Below, piece by piece: positions 8,914 through 15,791 of a stretch of 35,227 bases of DNA (positions within the stretch are counted from its first letter, which is position 1; every line of letters begins with the position of its first letter). Below the pieces are notes generated by a model that was given only the letters and a program-made list of their open reading frames with translations, was not told the origin of the DNA and made no database searches. The DNA is taken from contig JACPGF010000331.1 of the NCBI GenBank assembly GCA_016182615.1, positions 1,478 to 36,704 of the forward strand, written 5' to 3'. Made by a program: the position numbers and the translations under genes. The DNA is from Ignavibacteriales bacterium (GTDB taxonomy: Bacteria > Bacteroidota > Ignavibacteria > Ignavibacteriales > Ignavibacteriaceae).

Positions 8914-9351
8914 ATGGAAGAAAACAAAACTGAAATCAAATCTATTCAGAGCCCTTTCTCGCAGACTTATTTTCACGGCACAAAGGCTGACCTGATGCTT
9001 GGCAGCTTTATTGAAGTTGGGCTTAGTTCAAACTATGGACAAAGAAATAAGGCAAAATTTATCTACCTGACTGCAACATTGGATGCTGCTATTTGGGGTG
9101 CTGAACTTGCTTTGGGTGAGGGGCGTGAAAGAATTTATCTCGTAGAGCCAACTGGCCCAATTGAGGATGACCCCAATTTGACGGACAAAAAATTCCCGGG
9201 CAATCCAACAAAATCGTACCGGTCAAAACTACCATTCAAAGTTGTCGGAGAAATTACTGTTTGGCAAGGGCACTCCGCTGAACAGGTTAAAGGGATGAAA
9301 GACGGAATAGCAAAACTGAGAGAACAAGGGATTGAAGCAATTGAGGATTAA
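8914..9351 (+). CDS. arr: Rifampin ADP-ribosyltransferase (Arr)
   Basis: 145 residues, the usual length for Arr. Family motifs are clear: YFHGTKADLMLG (19-30), KFIYLTATLDAAIWGAELA (48-66), and YLVEPTGPIEDDPNLTDKK (75-93) followed by PGNPTKSYRS. The H-Y-D catalytic triad known from mycobacterial Arr (H19, Y49, D84) is present here as H21, Y51 and D86. The enzyme transfers ADP-ribose from NAD+ to the C23 hydroxyl of rifamycins and inactivates them; it acts in the cytoplasm. The gene stands alone with ~760 bases of repeat-rich DNA on each side and copies of one dispersed repeat up- and downstream, which fits acquisition or a rearranged region. No integron attC or transposase was seen. ATG at 8914 gives full length. 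Confidence 0.92.
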   Translation: MEENKTEIKSIQSPFSQTYFHGTKADLMLGSFIEVGLSSNYGQRNKAKFIYLTATLDAAIWGAELALGEGRERIYLVEPTGPIEDDPNLTDKKFPGNPTKSYRSKLPFKVVGEITVWQGHSAEQVKGMKDGIAKLREQGIEAIED

Positions 9352-9514
9352 GCAGAGACAGTCTGTTCAAAGGATGGCAAGCCCCACGGAAAAAAATAAG
9401 CATACGCGCTGCAATGTCTTTTTCTTTAACCGCCTGTTTAAACATTATTGTGAATGAAATCATACCCTCGCTGAGCTAACCGTTATTGTAACTCCGTGGG
9501 AGTTGCTAAAAAAT

Positions 9515-9641
9515 GATTCCAATACAACGCTCGCTTAAGCAGCAACAAATTGCTGACTTTATTTGGGGGGGGGAATCTTTTGAATTTTAGGCAATTCCAG
9601 TTACCACTGTTTTAAGTGCCTACAGCGAGTTAGATGGAATT
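9515..9641. repeat. Dispersed repeat, copy B (127 bp)
   Basis: Same beginning (GATTCCAATACAACGCT) and end (GAGTTAGATGGAATT) as copy A at 8348-8523, in the same orientation, but with a shorter and different interior. It lies 164 bp after the arr stop, so copies A and B bracket arr. Confidence 0.55.
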
Positions 9642-9713
9642 TTTTTCTCAGCGGCATTGCTTCTTTTTCTGTTGCAGTAATTACATAATTTTAGTAAACG
9701 AGGGTAGTTTTTA

Positions 9714-9847
9714 CCGCCCTGTAAGGGTGGCCAGTTTGTAGAAAAAACAAAACAAACGTTTTAGCGCCCTGTAAGGGTGCACCCCGACGGGGCGCTGCGT
9801 TATTAGGGGCTTGGCTGTTTCTACAAACAGTACACCCCGCTGGGGTG
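9714..9847. repeat. Cluster of four short GC-rich hairpins (REP-like)
   Basis: Two near-identical hairpins built on CGCCCTGTAAGGGTG (around 9714-9730 and 9764-9780) are followed by CCCC-GAC-GGGG (9782-9792) and CACCCC-GCT-GGGGTG (9833-9847). An 11-bp inverted pair, GTTTGTAGAAA (9734-9744) and TTTCTACAAAC (9818-9828), encloses the middle two. The arrangement looks like a composite REP/BIME-type element; no associated (RAYT) transposase is present in the window. Confidence 0.6.
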
Positions 9848-9893
9848 AGGAAAGGTTTCGATTGTTGTTGTCAGTAGTGAATGTTATAACCAT

Positions 9894-10037
9894 GATGCCA
9901 ATGCAATGTTTGTCGAAGTTAACATCAATTCTTAGCAACATTTAAACCCAAAGGCGCAAAGATGGCTGCATAGGAAAAATAATTAACTCTTTGCATACAA
10001 CTCTTTTTGATTGATTTATAGGTGGGGTGGATGGAAT
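9894..10037. repeat. Dispersed repeat, copy C (diverged)
   Basis: Starts GATGCCAATGCAATGTTTG and ends GGTGGATGGAATT, a diverged form of copies A and B. It shares with copy A an internal CAAAGGCGCAAAG and the series TTAACTCTTTGCATACAACTC (copy A: TTAATTCTTCGCAAACAACTC). The alignment was made by eye. Confidence 0.45.
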
Positions 10038-10144
10038 TGTCATGATTAAAGGAATTACACGATGATTCTTCAATATTCAGCTAGGTCTTGAATAGAATTG
10101 TGTGGATAAATGGTGTCTGAATATTCAGCCTCCTATTCCAGTAT

Positions 10145-11119
10145 CTATAGTAGGTCGATATATTTTTCATAGTCTTCTCTTAAATACCCTTTATTCCTTT
10201 CTGAAAGACCATATTCAATAAGTTTGCAAGGTACAAATTCGTCATTGTGAGTTTTCATAATGAAGACGTACATCGAATTAAATTTATCGATTACCATATT
10301 CTCAACAAAAATTGTATCTAAATCAGTGTTTTCAATTTCCGACACTACCTCAATCTTTGTTGTGCATGGGTTAAACTCAAGAATTGTAATTTTTTTTAGT
10401 ATGTTCTTGTTAGGGATGAATTCCATCTGATAGAATGGTAGACTCTGAGTCGCTGTAATATACCTCCCCAACGGAATATAACCGTCTATCGAAGTGCTAA
10501 CTGTGGGGTCCTGTAATAGTTGCAACGTACTTTTAGTATCCTTGTTTATAAGCAGAAAGGCACCAATAATATTTTTTTCATTTAGATAAAGGAACTTATG
10601 TTGGTTTGGTGGCGCAATAATTTTATTCATTGCGATATTGTATACAATTAAAGGATAAATGTCAGTGTTTATATATACGTTACCTTCAAGTATTTTTATT
10701 GATTCAATAAAACCGAAATCTGTAAATATTTTTTGCATCTTGTTGTCTTCAAGCGTTACTAGAAAAACCTCATTTTCAGCATACCCATTATCAATACTGA
10801 ACGCAAGAAGACTATTCGAAACATCATAATCATGTATTCTTCCAGTTATTGGATGACTACATTTGATTGGAAAACTAGCATAAACAAGTGCATCCTCATT
10901 AATTTCGTATAATTCAAGAAGTAGTCCGTCCCGTGCATTGAATTTTAAACATTGCAGTCTATTGTTGTTAAATTCCCATATAGAATCAGGCAGAAAAACC
11001 TCATTTTTACCAATGGTAATTTTAAATTCATTCTTTAAGATTGAATACTGAATACGGTCTTTCCCATTTAGTATTAATAAACTCCCGAGAAACAAAGAAA
11101 ACAAAACAGTTTTTTTCAT
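10145..11119 (-). CDS. Secreted hypothetical protein, possible beta-propeller
   Basis: 324 residues, not recognised. It begins MKKTVLFSLFLGSLLILNG, a good signal peptide, so it is probably exported to the periplasm or surface; there is no lipobox Cys. The rest is rich in beta-forming segments of alternating hydrophobic residues (IWEFNNNRLQCLKF, LLAFSIDNGYAENEVFLVTL, ILEGNVYINTDIYPLIVY, SMYVFIMKTHNDEFVP) spaced about 45-50 residues apart. That is compatible with a six-bladed propeller like those of Bacteroidota 6-bladed-propeller lipoproteins, but this is inference from spacing only. The region is visibly more AT-rich than the glmM-argS cluster. It lies alone at the edge of the repeat-rich region. 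Confidence 0.65.
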   Translation of the reverse strand: MKKTVLFSLFLGSLLILNGKDRIQYSILKNEFKITIGKNEVFLPDSIWEFNNNRLQCLKFNARDGLLLELYEINEDALVYASFPIKCSHPITGRIHDYDVSNSLLAFSIDNGYAENEVFLVTLEDNKMQKIFTDFGFIESIKILEGNVYINTDIYPLIVYNIAMNKIIAPPNQHKFLYLNEKNIIGAFLLINKDTKSTLQLLQDPTVSTSIDGYIPLGRYITATQSLPFYQMEFIPNKNILKKITILEFNPCTTKIEVVSEIENTDLDTIFVENMVIDKFNSMYVFIMKTHNDEFVPCKLIEYGLSERNKGYLREDYEKYIDLL

Positions 11120-11279
11120 TTGTCGTCTTTCCTTTTGCTATTCTGCCTTTACGGTGGATAAATTGCATATGCTGCACTGTGGGCTAGTTAAAACCGCCTC
11201 CTTGTCAAGCTCAATAATTCTTTTCGCAGAATTTGTTTCGTGTGCCGACATGCCCTATTCTCATTAGTGGGTGATGAAT

Positions 11280-11702
11280 TTATTTAACCGCATTAATTAA
11301 ATCTGCTAATATTTTGGACGGCGGAATGAGTAGAAAGCTGAATAAAGATAGTATCGTTACCATATTATAAACTATAAAAAAAACACTATCAAATATTACG
11401 GAATTGTGATTGTCTTTGAAAAGTTTTTCTATTTGGGATAACCTGTTCTTTTTACAAAAGAAGTGCGAAATTAAAAGCTCAGCACCTATTAAGGTTAAGA
11501 CTACAATTGTTTTGCTACGAAGCAAAGGGAACAATTCCCTGAAAAACATTAGCCACACAACACCGGCAATAAAATACATATTCATATTAACTACAAAAGC
11601 TGTTCCCCATGAAGCTGTAATCTCCGGATTCCACTTCTTTCCCCACCAGTTTAATTGCCATTGATATATGCAATAAAAATAGTATTTATAAAATTTTATC
11701 AT
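11280..11702 (-). CDS. Hypothetical membrane protein
   Basis: 140 residues, not recognised. Three hydrophobic segments are evident: about 35-54 (FVVNMNMYFIAGVVWLMFF), 63-81 (SKTIVVLTLIGAELLISHFF) and 102-126 (IFDSVFFIVYNMVTILSLFS), so it should sit in the inner membrane. The N-terminus (FYKYYFYCIYQWQLNWWGKKW) is aromatic and may be amphipathic. The charged loop KKNRLSQIEKLFKDN separates the second and third segments. It is AT-rich, with no gene partners apart from the secreted protein 160 bp downstream on the same strand. ATG at 11702 is the only sensible start. Confidence 0.6.
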   Translation of the reverse strand: MIKFYKYYFYCIYQWQLNWWGKKWNPEITASWGTAFVVNMNMYFIAGVVWLMFFRELFPLLRSKTIVVLTLIGAELLISHFFCKKNRLSQIEKLFKDNHNSVIFDSVFFIVYNMVTILSLFSFLLIPPSKILADLINAVK

Positions 11703-11822
11703 AAATTAACCCGCCTCAATATAACTTTACATGAAATCCTGTAGGAGAAGGTAAGCATACTCGGTTTTTTTAATGCCAAGTTTCCAGCGATTGTCGCTTG
11801 TTTTTTGCACTATTCGAAGAAA

Positions 11823-12215
11823 CTATTTCTCATCGCTGCACACCGGGCAGTTGCACATGTCGTAAATTTCATCGTAACCGTAATCGATGGTAAGCTCTTC
11901 ACCGGCTTTAATGCCGCGTATGGCCTTTAAATAGAGCCTGTCGTCTTCGTTGTCAACCACTTCACAGCAGCAATCGCAGTTGTGGTTTATGTATTTAATT
12001 TTGTCCGTCATTACCGTATCAATATAGGTGTCACCATTCCAGAAAATATATACGTTGTTGTCGTTTTCTTCGCGCAGGATGCACTCGTCTTCACTGATTA
12101 TTTCACCGGTAATTTCAAAAAAAACTGCACCTTCGGGTATATCTACCGTGGTAAACAGCCCCATGCCTTCAATGGCCGACTGCTGGGCTTCTAAAAACTG
12201 TTCAAGATTATTCAT
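11823..12215 (-). CDS. SET-domain protein (putative lysine methyltransferase)
   Basis: 130 residues from the ATG at 12215; a longer reading from 12251 is possible but adds a tail unlike the family. SET-domain hallmarks appear in order: AIEGMGLFTTVDIPEGAV (14-31), YINHNC (75-80, the NHxC SAM/active-site motif), GIKAGEELTIDYGYDE (101-116, with the catalytic-type Tyr), and a post-SET-like CNCPVC (121-126). The Cys of NHNC plus the CxCxxC could bind zinc as in eukaryotic SET enzymes. It probably methylates a lysine of an unknown protein using SAM; small stand-alone SET proteins occur in many bacteria but their targets are mostly unknown. Its start codon overlaps the stop of the upstream gene (ATGAATAA, 8 bp), so the two are probably translationally coupled. 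Confidence 0.82.
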   Translation of the reverse strand: MNNLEQFLEAQQSAIEGMGLFTTVDIPEGAVFFEITGEIISEDECILREENDNNVYIFWNGDTYIDTVMTDKIKYINHNCDCCCEVVDNEDDRLYLKAIRGIKAGEELTIDYGYDEIYDMCNCPVCSDEK

Positions 12216-12660
12216 AATTGTTTGGTGATTTTTTTTGATCCATTGCATCAAAAAGTTTTTGTAAAAAACTATTTACGGGGATAGGGAAATTATATTTTAG
12301 CTCATCGTGCAATTTGCCGGTATTATAATCGTAACGCCAAATTTCCTTGTTGGCGTTGTTGTAGTATATTACTTTCTTTATACCATATTTATGTTCTTTC
12401 CGGTTAACAGCATACAGTGTTTTTGTCCTATTGACCTTAGCAGAAATTCCTTCAATGGTTAAAGCCGGTTTATGCAGCTCCAGAATCCAGATTTCAAACG
12501 GGTCGCTTTTTGTCGTATCAAACTGCACTCCATCCATCCACAATAATTGGGGTGTTTGTGTTAGCGTGCGCCATTTATGCGCATCATTCTGCGCGAGACA
12601 AGTTGCATATAAGAAAAAACATACTAACAGAGCCTGAACAACACTTTTCAACAAAATCAT
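12208..12660 (-). CDS. Small secreted hypothetical protein
   Basis: 150 residues, not recognised. It begins MILLKSVVQALLVCFFLYATCLAQ, a signal peptide with likely cleavage after CLA. The Cys lies in a possible lipobox (YATC), so a lipoprotein is conceivable though the motif is poor. The mature part (LWMDGVQFDTTKSDPFEIW, then KYGIKKVIYYNNANKEIWRY) has the feel of small beta-rich envelope proteins of the surface-adhesin-E-like type, an unproven resemblance. It is the first gene of a two-gene unit; its stop overlaps the SET-domain gene start by 8 bp. Pairing of an exported protein with a cytoplasmic methyltransferase has no obvious explanation. Confidence 0.65.
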   Translation of the reverse strand: MILLKSVVQALLVCFFLYATCLAQNDAHKWRTLTQTPQLLWMDGVQFDTTKSDPFEIWILELHKPALTIEGISAKVNRTKTLYAVNRKEHKYGIKKVIYYNNANKEIWRYDYNTGKLHDELKYNFPIPVNSFLQKLFDAMDQKKSPNNYE

Positions 12661-12748
12661 TTTCTTTGAGTCCGGTTAACGAATATTTTGTGTGATGATA
12701 CTACTAGTGCGGCAGCATCTCAGGGAATAAATTTAATAAAAAACAAAT

Positions 12749-12907
12749 ATATGAATAATGAATAATTAAAAATGAATAATGAAAAATGAATAATTAAGAA
12801 TGTAGAATGAGGACTTACCTTCATCTTTTTTATAATTGTTTTAACTCATAACTCAAAATTCAAAATTCAGAATTGTCCACTCATCATTCATAACTCAAAA
12901 TTCATCA
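12749..12907. repeat. AT-rich repeat tracts (ATGAATAATTA / ATTCATAACTC type)
   Basis: Left tract (about 12749-12810) is built of GAATAATGAATAATTAAAAATG-like units and ends in AATGTAGAATGAGG. Right tract (about 12844-12907) is built of the reverse-complement type, CATAACTCAAAATTC. Together they form a long imperfect inverted arrangement upstream of glmM. The same sequence type appears at 21479-21506 and 32307-32340. Confidence 0.5.
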
Positions 12908-12917
12908 CTATTTTTCT

Positions 12918-12925
12918 TATCTTTG
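12918..12925 (+). promoter_or_regulatory. -7 promoter box of glmM (TATCTTTG)
   Basis: A perfect match to the Bacteroidota -7 consensus TAnnTTTG, 33 nt before the glmM ATG. A -33 TTG is not evident in the AT-rich tract upstream. An AAGGA Shine-Dalgarno-like stretch precedes the start codon. Confidence 0.5.
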
Positions 12926-12957
12926 GGGTAATATTTATAATCTATCAAGGAATTTTC

Positions 12958-14322
12958 ATGTCTGTTTTAATGGTTAGCATTTCGGGTATTCGCGGTCTGG
13001 TTGGTAACGGGTTAAGTCCCGAAGTTCTTGTTAAATATACGGCAGCGTATGCCGAGTTTATCGGCTCAGGGACGGTGGTCGTCGGGCGTGATTCGCGTAT
13101 TACCGGAGAAATGGTTAACCAGATAGTGGTTGGCACCCTATTGGCAAAAGGCCTTAATGTTGTGCAAATTGGTATTTGCCCTACGCCTACGGTGCAGTAC
13201 ACCGTAAAAACACTCGGTGCACAGGGTGGTATTGCAATCTCCGCGAGCCACAACCCCAACGAGTGGAACGCGCTGAAGCTGTTGAACAGCACCGGGCAAT
13301 TCATGACTCCCGAAGAGCATCAGTCCATGAAAGCAAAACTTGATACCGCGGGAGATACATACAAAGCTTGGGACAAAATCGGTAAACTTTCAAATTACGA
13401 GCAGGCGCTGCAGGTGCACAAAGATGCCGTGCTTAATATGAAATATATAGATCGTGAAGCCATCATAAAAAGAAAATTTAAAGTACTTGCCGATTGCGTC
13501 AATGGCGCGGGGTATAAAATTATCCCCGAACTGCTTCGGGATTTTGGCTGTGAAGTTATAGAAATGCATTGCGATGACAGCGGTATTTTTCCTCGCCTGC
13601 CGGAACCTTTACCCGAAAACCTGACGGCGACGATGCAAAAAGTAAAGGATACAGCAGTGGATTTTGCAGTGGTCGTTGACCCGGATGTTGACCGTCTTGT
13701 GCTGATTACCGAAAAGGGCAACCCGTTTAGTGAAGAAAACACCATTACGCAGGCAGTAAAGTTTATTACTTCAAAGCAGCCAGGTAATGTTGCTATTAAC
13801 CTTTCAACAACCCGTGCAGTTGAAGATGTTGCCGCCGCAAATAACAGCGTGGTATTCCGCTCTGCAGTAGGCGAGGCAAACGTTGTGCTGAAAATGAAGG
13901 AATGCAACGCGGTTATCGGCGGCGAAGGAAGCGGCGGGGTAATTTATCCCGAGGTGCACTATGGCCGTGATGCCCTGATTGGTATTGCCATTACCTTACA
14001 GCATCTGCTCGAGTTTGGCGGCACGCTCGAAGAAATGAAAGCAGCGCTTCCACAGTATTTTATCGCCAAGAAAAAGTTTAGCCTTGGAGATGTTAATCCT
14101 GATAAAGTAATTGATGCGCTTAAGGAAAAACACAAAGACGGTAAAATTGCCACCGTTGACGGTTTACGCATCGATTTTGACTCGTATTGGATACATTTAC
14201 GGAAATCGAACACCGAACCGATTATCCGGGTAATTTGCGAAGCGAAAAGCGAAGAGCTTGCCGCGGAAATAATAGCCGGATATGAAACCGAAGTGATGGA
14301 ACTACTGTCTAATCAAATGTAG
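12958..14322 (+). CDS. glmM: Phosphoglucosamine mutase / phosphomannomutase family
   Basis: 454 residues, the normal size for GlmM. It has all four alpha-D-phosphohexomutase signatures: the active-site phosphoserine loop ISASHNPNEWNALKLL (94-109, Ser97), the Mg-binding DPDVDRLVLI (241-250), the sugar-specificity loop GGEGSGGVIYPEVHYGRDA and the phosphate-binding RKSNTEPIIRV near the C-terminus. GlmM converts glucosamine-6-P to glucosamine-1-P for UDP-GlcNAc (peptidoglycan, LPS). A broader phosphomannomutase/phosphoglucomutase role cannot be excluded by eye, but the GEGSGG loop and length favour GlmM. ATG at 12958 follows an AAGGA ribosome site. A short weak hairpin (TCCTTG...CAAGGA, near 14335-14351) lies after the stop. 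Confidence 0.9.
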   Translation: MSVLMVSISGIRGLVGNGLSPEVLVKYTAAYAEFIGSGTVVVGRDSRITGEMVNQIVVGTLLAKGLNVVQIGICPTPTVQYTVKTLGAQGGIAISASHNPNEWNALKLLNSTGQFMTPEEHQSMKAKLDTAGDTYKAWDKIGKLSNYEQALQVHKDAVLNMKYIDREAIIKRKFKVLADCVNGAGYKIIPELLRDFGCEVIEMHCDDSGIFPRLPEPLPENLTATMQKVKDTAVDFAVVVDPDVDRLVLITEKGNPFSEENTITQAVKFITSKQPGNVAINLSTTRAVEDVAAANNSVVFRSAVGEANVVLKMKECNAVIGGEGSGGVIYPEVHYGRDALIGIAITLQHLLEFGGTLEEMKAALPQYFIAKKKFSLGDVNPDKVIDALKEKHKDGKIATVDGLRIDFDSYWIHLRKSNTEPIIRVICEAKSEELAAEIIAGYETEVMELLSNQM

Positions 14323-14417
14323 GCAAAGCTCTTTTCCTTGTTTTTCAAGGATTTGAGCAAGGATTTCCTTATATTTAACCTTGTCAGATTGAAAACGCGG
14401 AAAATTTTATACGTATC

Positions 14418-14915
14418 ATGAAAAAAACAGCATTATTTATTTTTGTTTTTTGTGCCTTTACCGGTTTACATGCACAGTTTAAAGAGACCAACATCCTTAA
14501 ACCAAGCATAAAAGACGGCATAACCAATAACGACCCGAACTTTATCATGGGTCTTTTTGACCCATCTCGGTTTAGCATGTCACATTCGTATTCACTCTCA
14601 TATAGTGCATCCGGGAAAAACGGATTGGCGCTTGGTGTCTATACGAACAGTATGATGTTTAAATTTGCCGATAATTTAAATCTTGTCGTTGATGCAAGCA
14701 TGGTGCACTCGCCGTACAGCACGTTCGGTAAGTCGATGCAGAATCAACTAACCGGGATTTATCTTAGCAACGCTCAGTTAAGCTACCGGCCTTCGGAAAA
14801 TACGTACATTACATTGCAGTATCAGAACATTCCTGAATCGTACTATTACAGCAACCCTTTCCGGAGGAGTTTCTTTGGCAGCGATTTATTTCAGGAACCA
14901 CAGGTTTCTAAATAG
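14418..14915 (+). CDS. Small exported protein, unknown function
   Basis: 165 residues starting MKKTALFIFVFCAFTGLHAQF, a clear signal peptide with an AQ-type cleavage site common in Bacteroidota. The mature part is beta-rich (SYSLSYSASGKNGLALGVYT, KFADNLNLVVDASMVHSPY, AQLSYRPSENTYITLQYQN), which suggests membrane-facing or barrel-like strands at the outer membrane, and ends without a sorting domain. I do not recognise the family. It sits between glmM and the LytR_C/rsfS/argS cluster, 11 bp before the next gene, so it is likely co-transcribed with it. Confidence 0.75.
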   Translation: MKKTALFIFVFCAFTGLHAQFKETNILKPSIKDGITNNDPNFIMGLFDPSRFSMSHSYSLSYSASGKNGLALGVYTNSMMFKFADNLNLVVDASMVHSPYSTFGKSMQNQLTGIYLSNAQLSYRPSENTYITLQYQNIPESYYYSNPFRRSFFGSDLFQEPQVSK

Positions 14916-14926
14916 AGAATGGATGA

Positions 14927-15415
14927 GTGACAGAGCATAAACAGGAAGCCCCGAAAACGGCAGCCGTTAAACCACTTCAATTCCGCACGATACTCATTTC
15001 TGCCCTTGTTGTTTTTGCATTGTTTGACTCTGCATTAGCCGGTGTACTTATATACCGCCTTGTTGCTAAACCCGCGGAAACAAAGGTAAAGTATGTTAAC
15101 AAAACATTTCTCACACAGGTCGAAGTTCTAAACGCCTGCGGTAAAACAGGTGCAACGGATGCGGTTGTCAATTTTCTCAGGAAAAAAGAAGTTGATGTTG
15201 TTCTCGCGAGAAATTACATTTCGTTTGACCTTGATGAAACATTAGTTGTATGCAGAAATGAAAACCGGGAAAAGGCAGTTGCCATCGCAGCCATGCTTGG
15301 CCTGTCAGAAGAGCGCGTAGTACAGCTGACAAACAAGGACTATTTTTTAGACGCGACAATTTTATTAGGAAAAGATTATTCACGATTAGGATCTACCGGG
15401 AAAGGTAAACATTGA
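14927..15415 (+). CDS. LytR_C-domain membrane-anchored protein
   Basis: 162 residues from a GTG start at 14927, 11 bp after the preceding stop. An N-terminal cytoplasmic tail is followed by one membrane helix (about 22-46, TILISALVVFALFDSALAGV). An extracytoplasmic LytR C-terminal-type domain (PF13399-like) follows: VEVLNACGKTGATDAVVNFL, then the DETLVVCRNENREKAVAIAA and LGKDYSRL ending typical of the family. In LytR/Cps2A/Psr proteins this domain follows the wall-polymer ligase domain; here it stands alone. Such stand-alone forms commonly precede rsfS in this group, with unknown role. Its stop overlaps the rsfS start (TTGA, 4 bp), showing tight operon structure. Confidence 0.8.
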   Translation: MTEHKQEAPKTAAVKPLQFRTILISALVVFALFDSALAGVLIYRLVAKPAETKVKYVNKTFLTQVEVLNACGKTGATDAVVNFLRKKEVDVVLARNYISFDLDETLVVCRNENREKAVAIAAMLGLSEERVVQLTNKDYFLDATILLGKDYSRLGSTGKGKH

Positions 15416-15765
15416 ATCCAGAAGCACTATCAAGAAAAATTACATCCCTTATTTTTGAGAAAAAGGGTTTTGACGTTACATTAATGGAAATTTACAAAGT
15501 ATCAACCATTACCGACTATTTTATTGTATGTACGGCAGCCTCCAACACGCAGGTTAAAGCTATTGCAGACCATATCGACCATGAGTTGCGTGATGAAGGC
15601 ATTAAGGTTTGGCATAAAGAAGGTTACAGCACGTTAAGTTGGGTACTTCTCGACTATATCGATGTTGTTGTCCATATTTTCCTGCCGGATACCCGCTCGT
15701 ATTACAGCCTTGAAAAACTGTGGGGCGATGCGCCAACAACACAATTAAAAGATGAACTTGAATAA
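15412..15765 (+). CDS. rsfS: Ribosome silencing factor RsfS
   Basis: 117 residues, matching the Iojap/RsfS family throughout: VTLMEIYKVSTITDYFIVCT, SNTQVKAIADHIDHEL, WVLLDYIDVVVHIFLPDTR and YYSLEKLWGDAP. RsfS binds ribosomal protein uL14 and blocks subunit joining to reduce translation in stationary phase or starvation. It starts with TTG at 15412, overlapping the previous stop by 4 bp, with GGGAAAGG as a ribosome-binding sequence just upstream; no ATG gives the full domain. argS follows after 26 bp. Confidence 0.92.
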   Translation: MNPEALSRKITSLIFEKKGFDVTLMEIYKVSTITDYFIVCTAASNTQVKAIADHIDHELRDEGIKVWHKEGYSTLSWVLLDYIDVVVHIFLPDTRSYYSLEKLWGDAPTTQLKDELE

Positions 15766-15791
15766 TCCTTTTTTGTAACGGAGAATTATCT

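Larger units (their letters stand above)
9352..10144. other. Long intergenic region with repeats and a hairpin cluster
   Basis: 793 bases with no convincing gene. Contents: a perfect hairpin AACTCC-GTG-GGAGTT (9490-9504), repeat copy B (9515-9641, containing a run of nine G near 9567), a cluster of four short hairpins (9714-9847), and repeat copy C (9894-10037). Confidence 0.55.

Noticed and set aside
9711-9941. 76-codon minus-strand frame
   Set aside because: It crosses the hairpin cluster and has no protein-like conservation signal.
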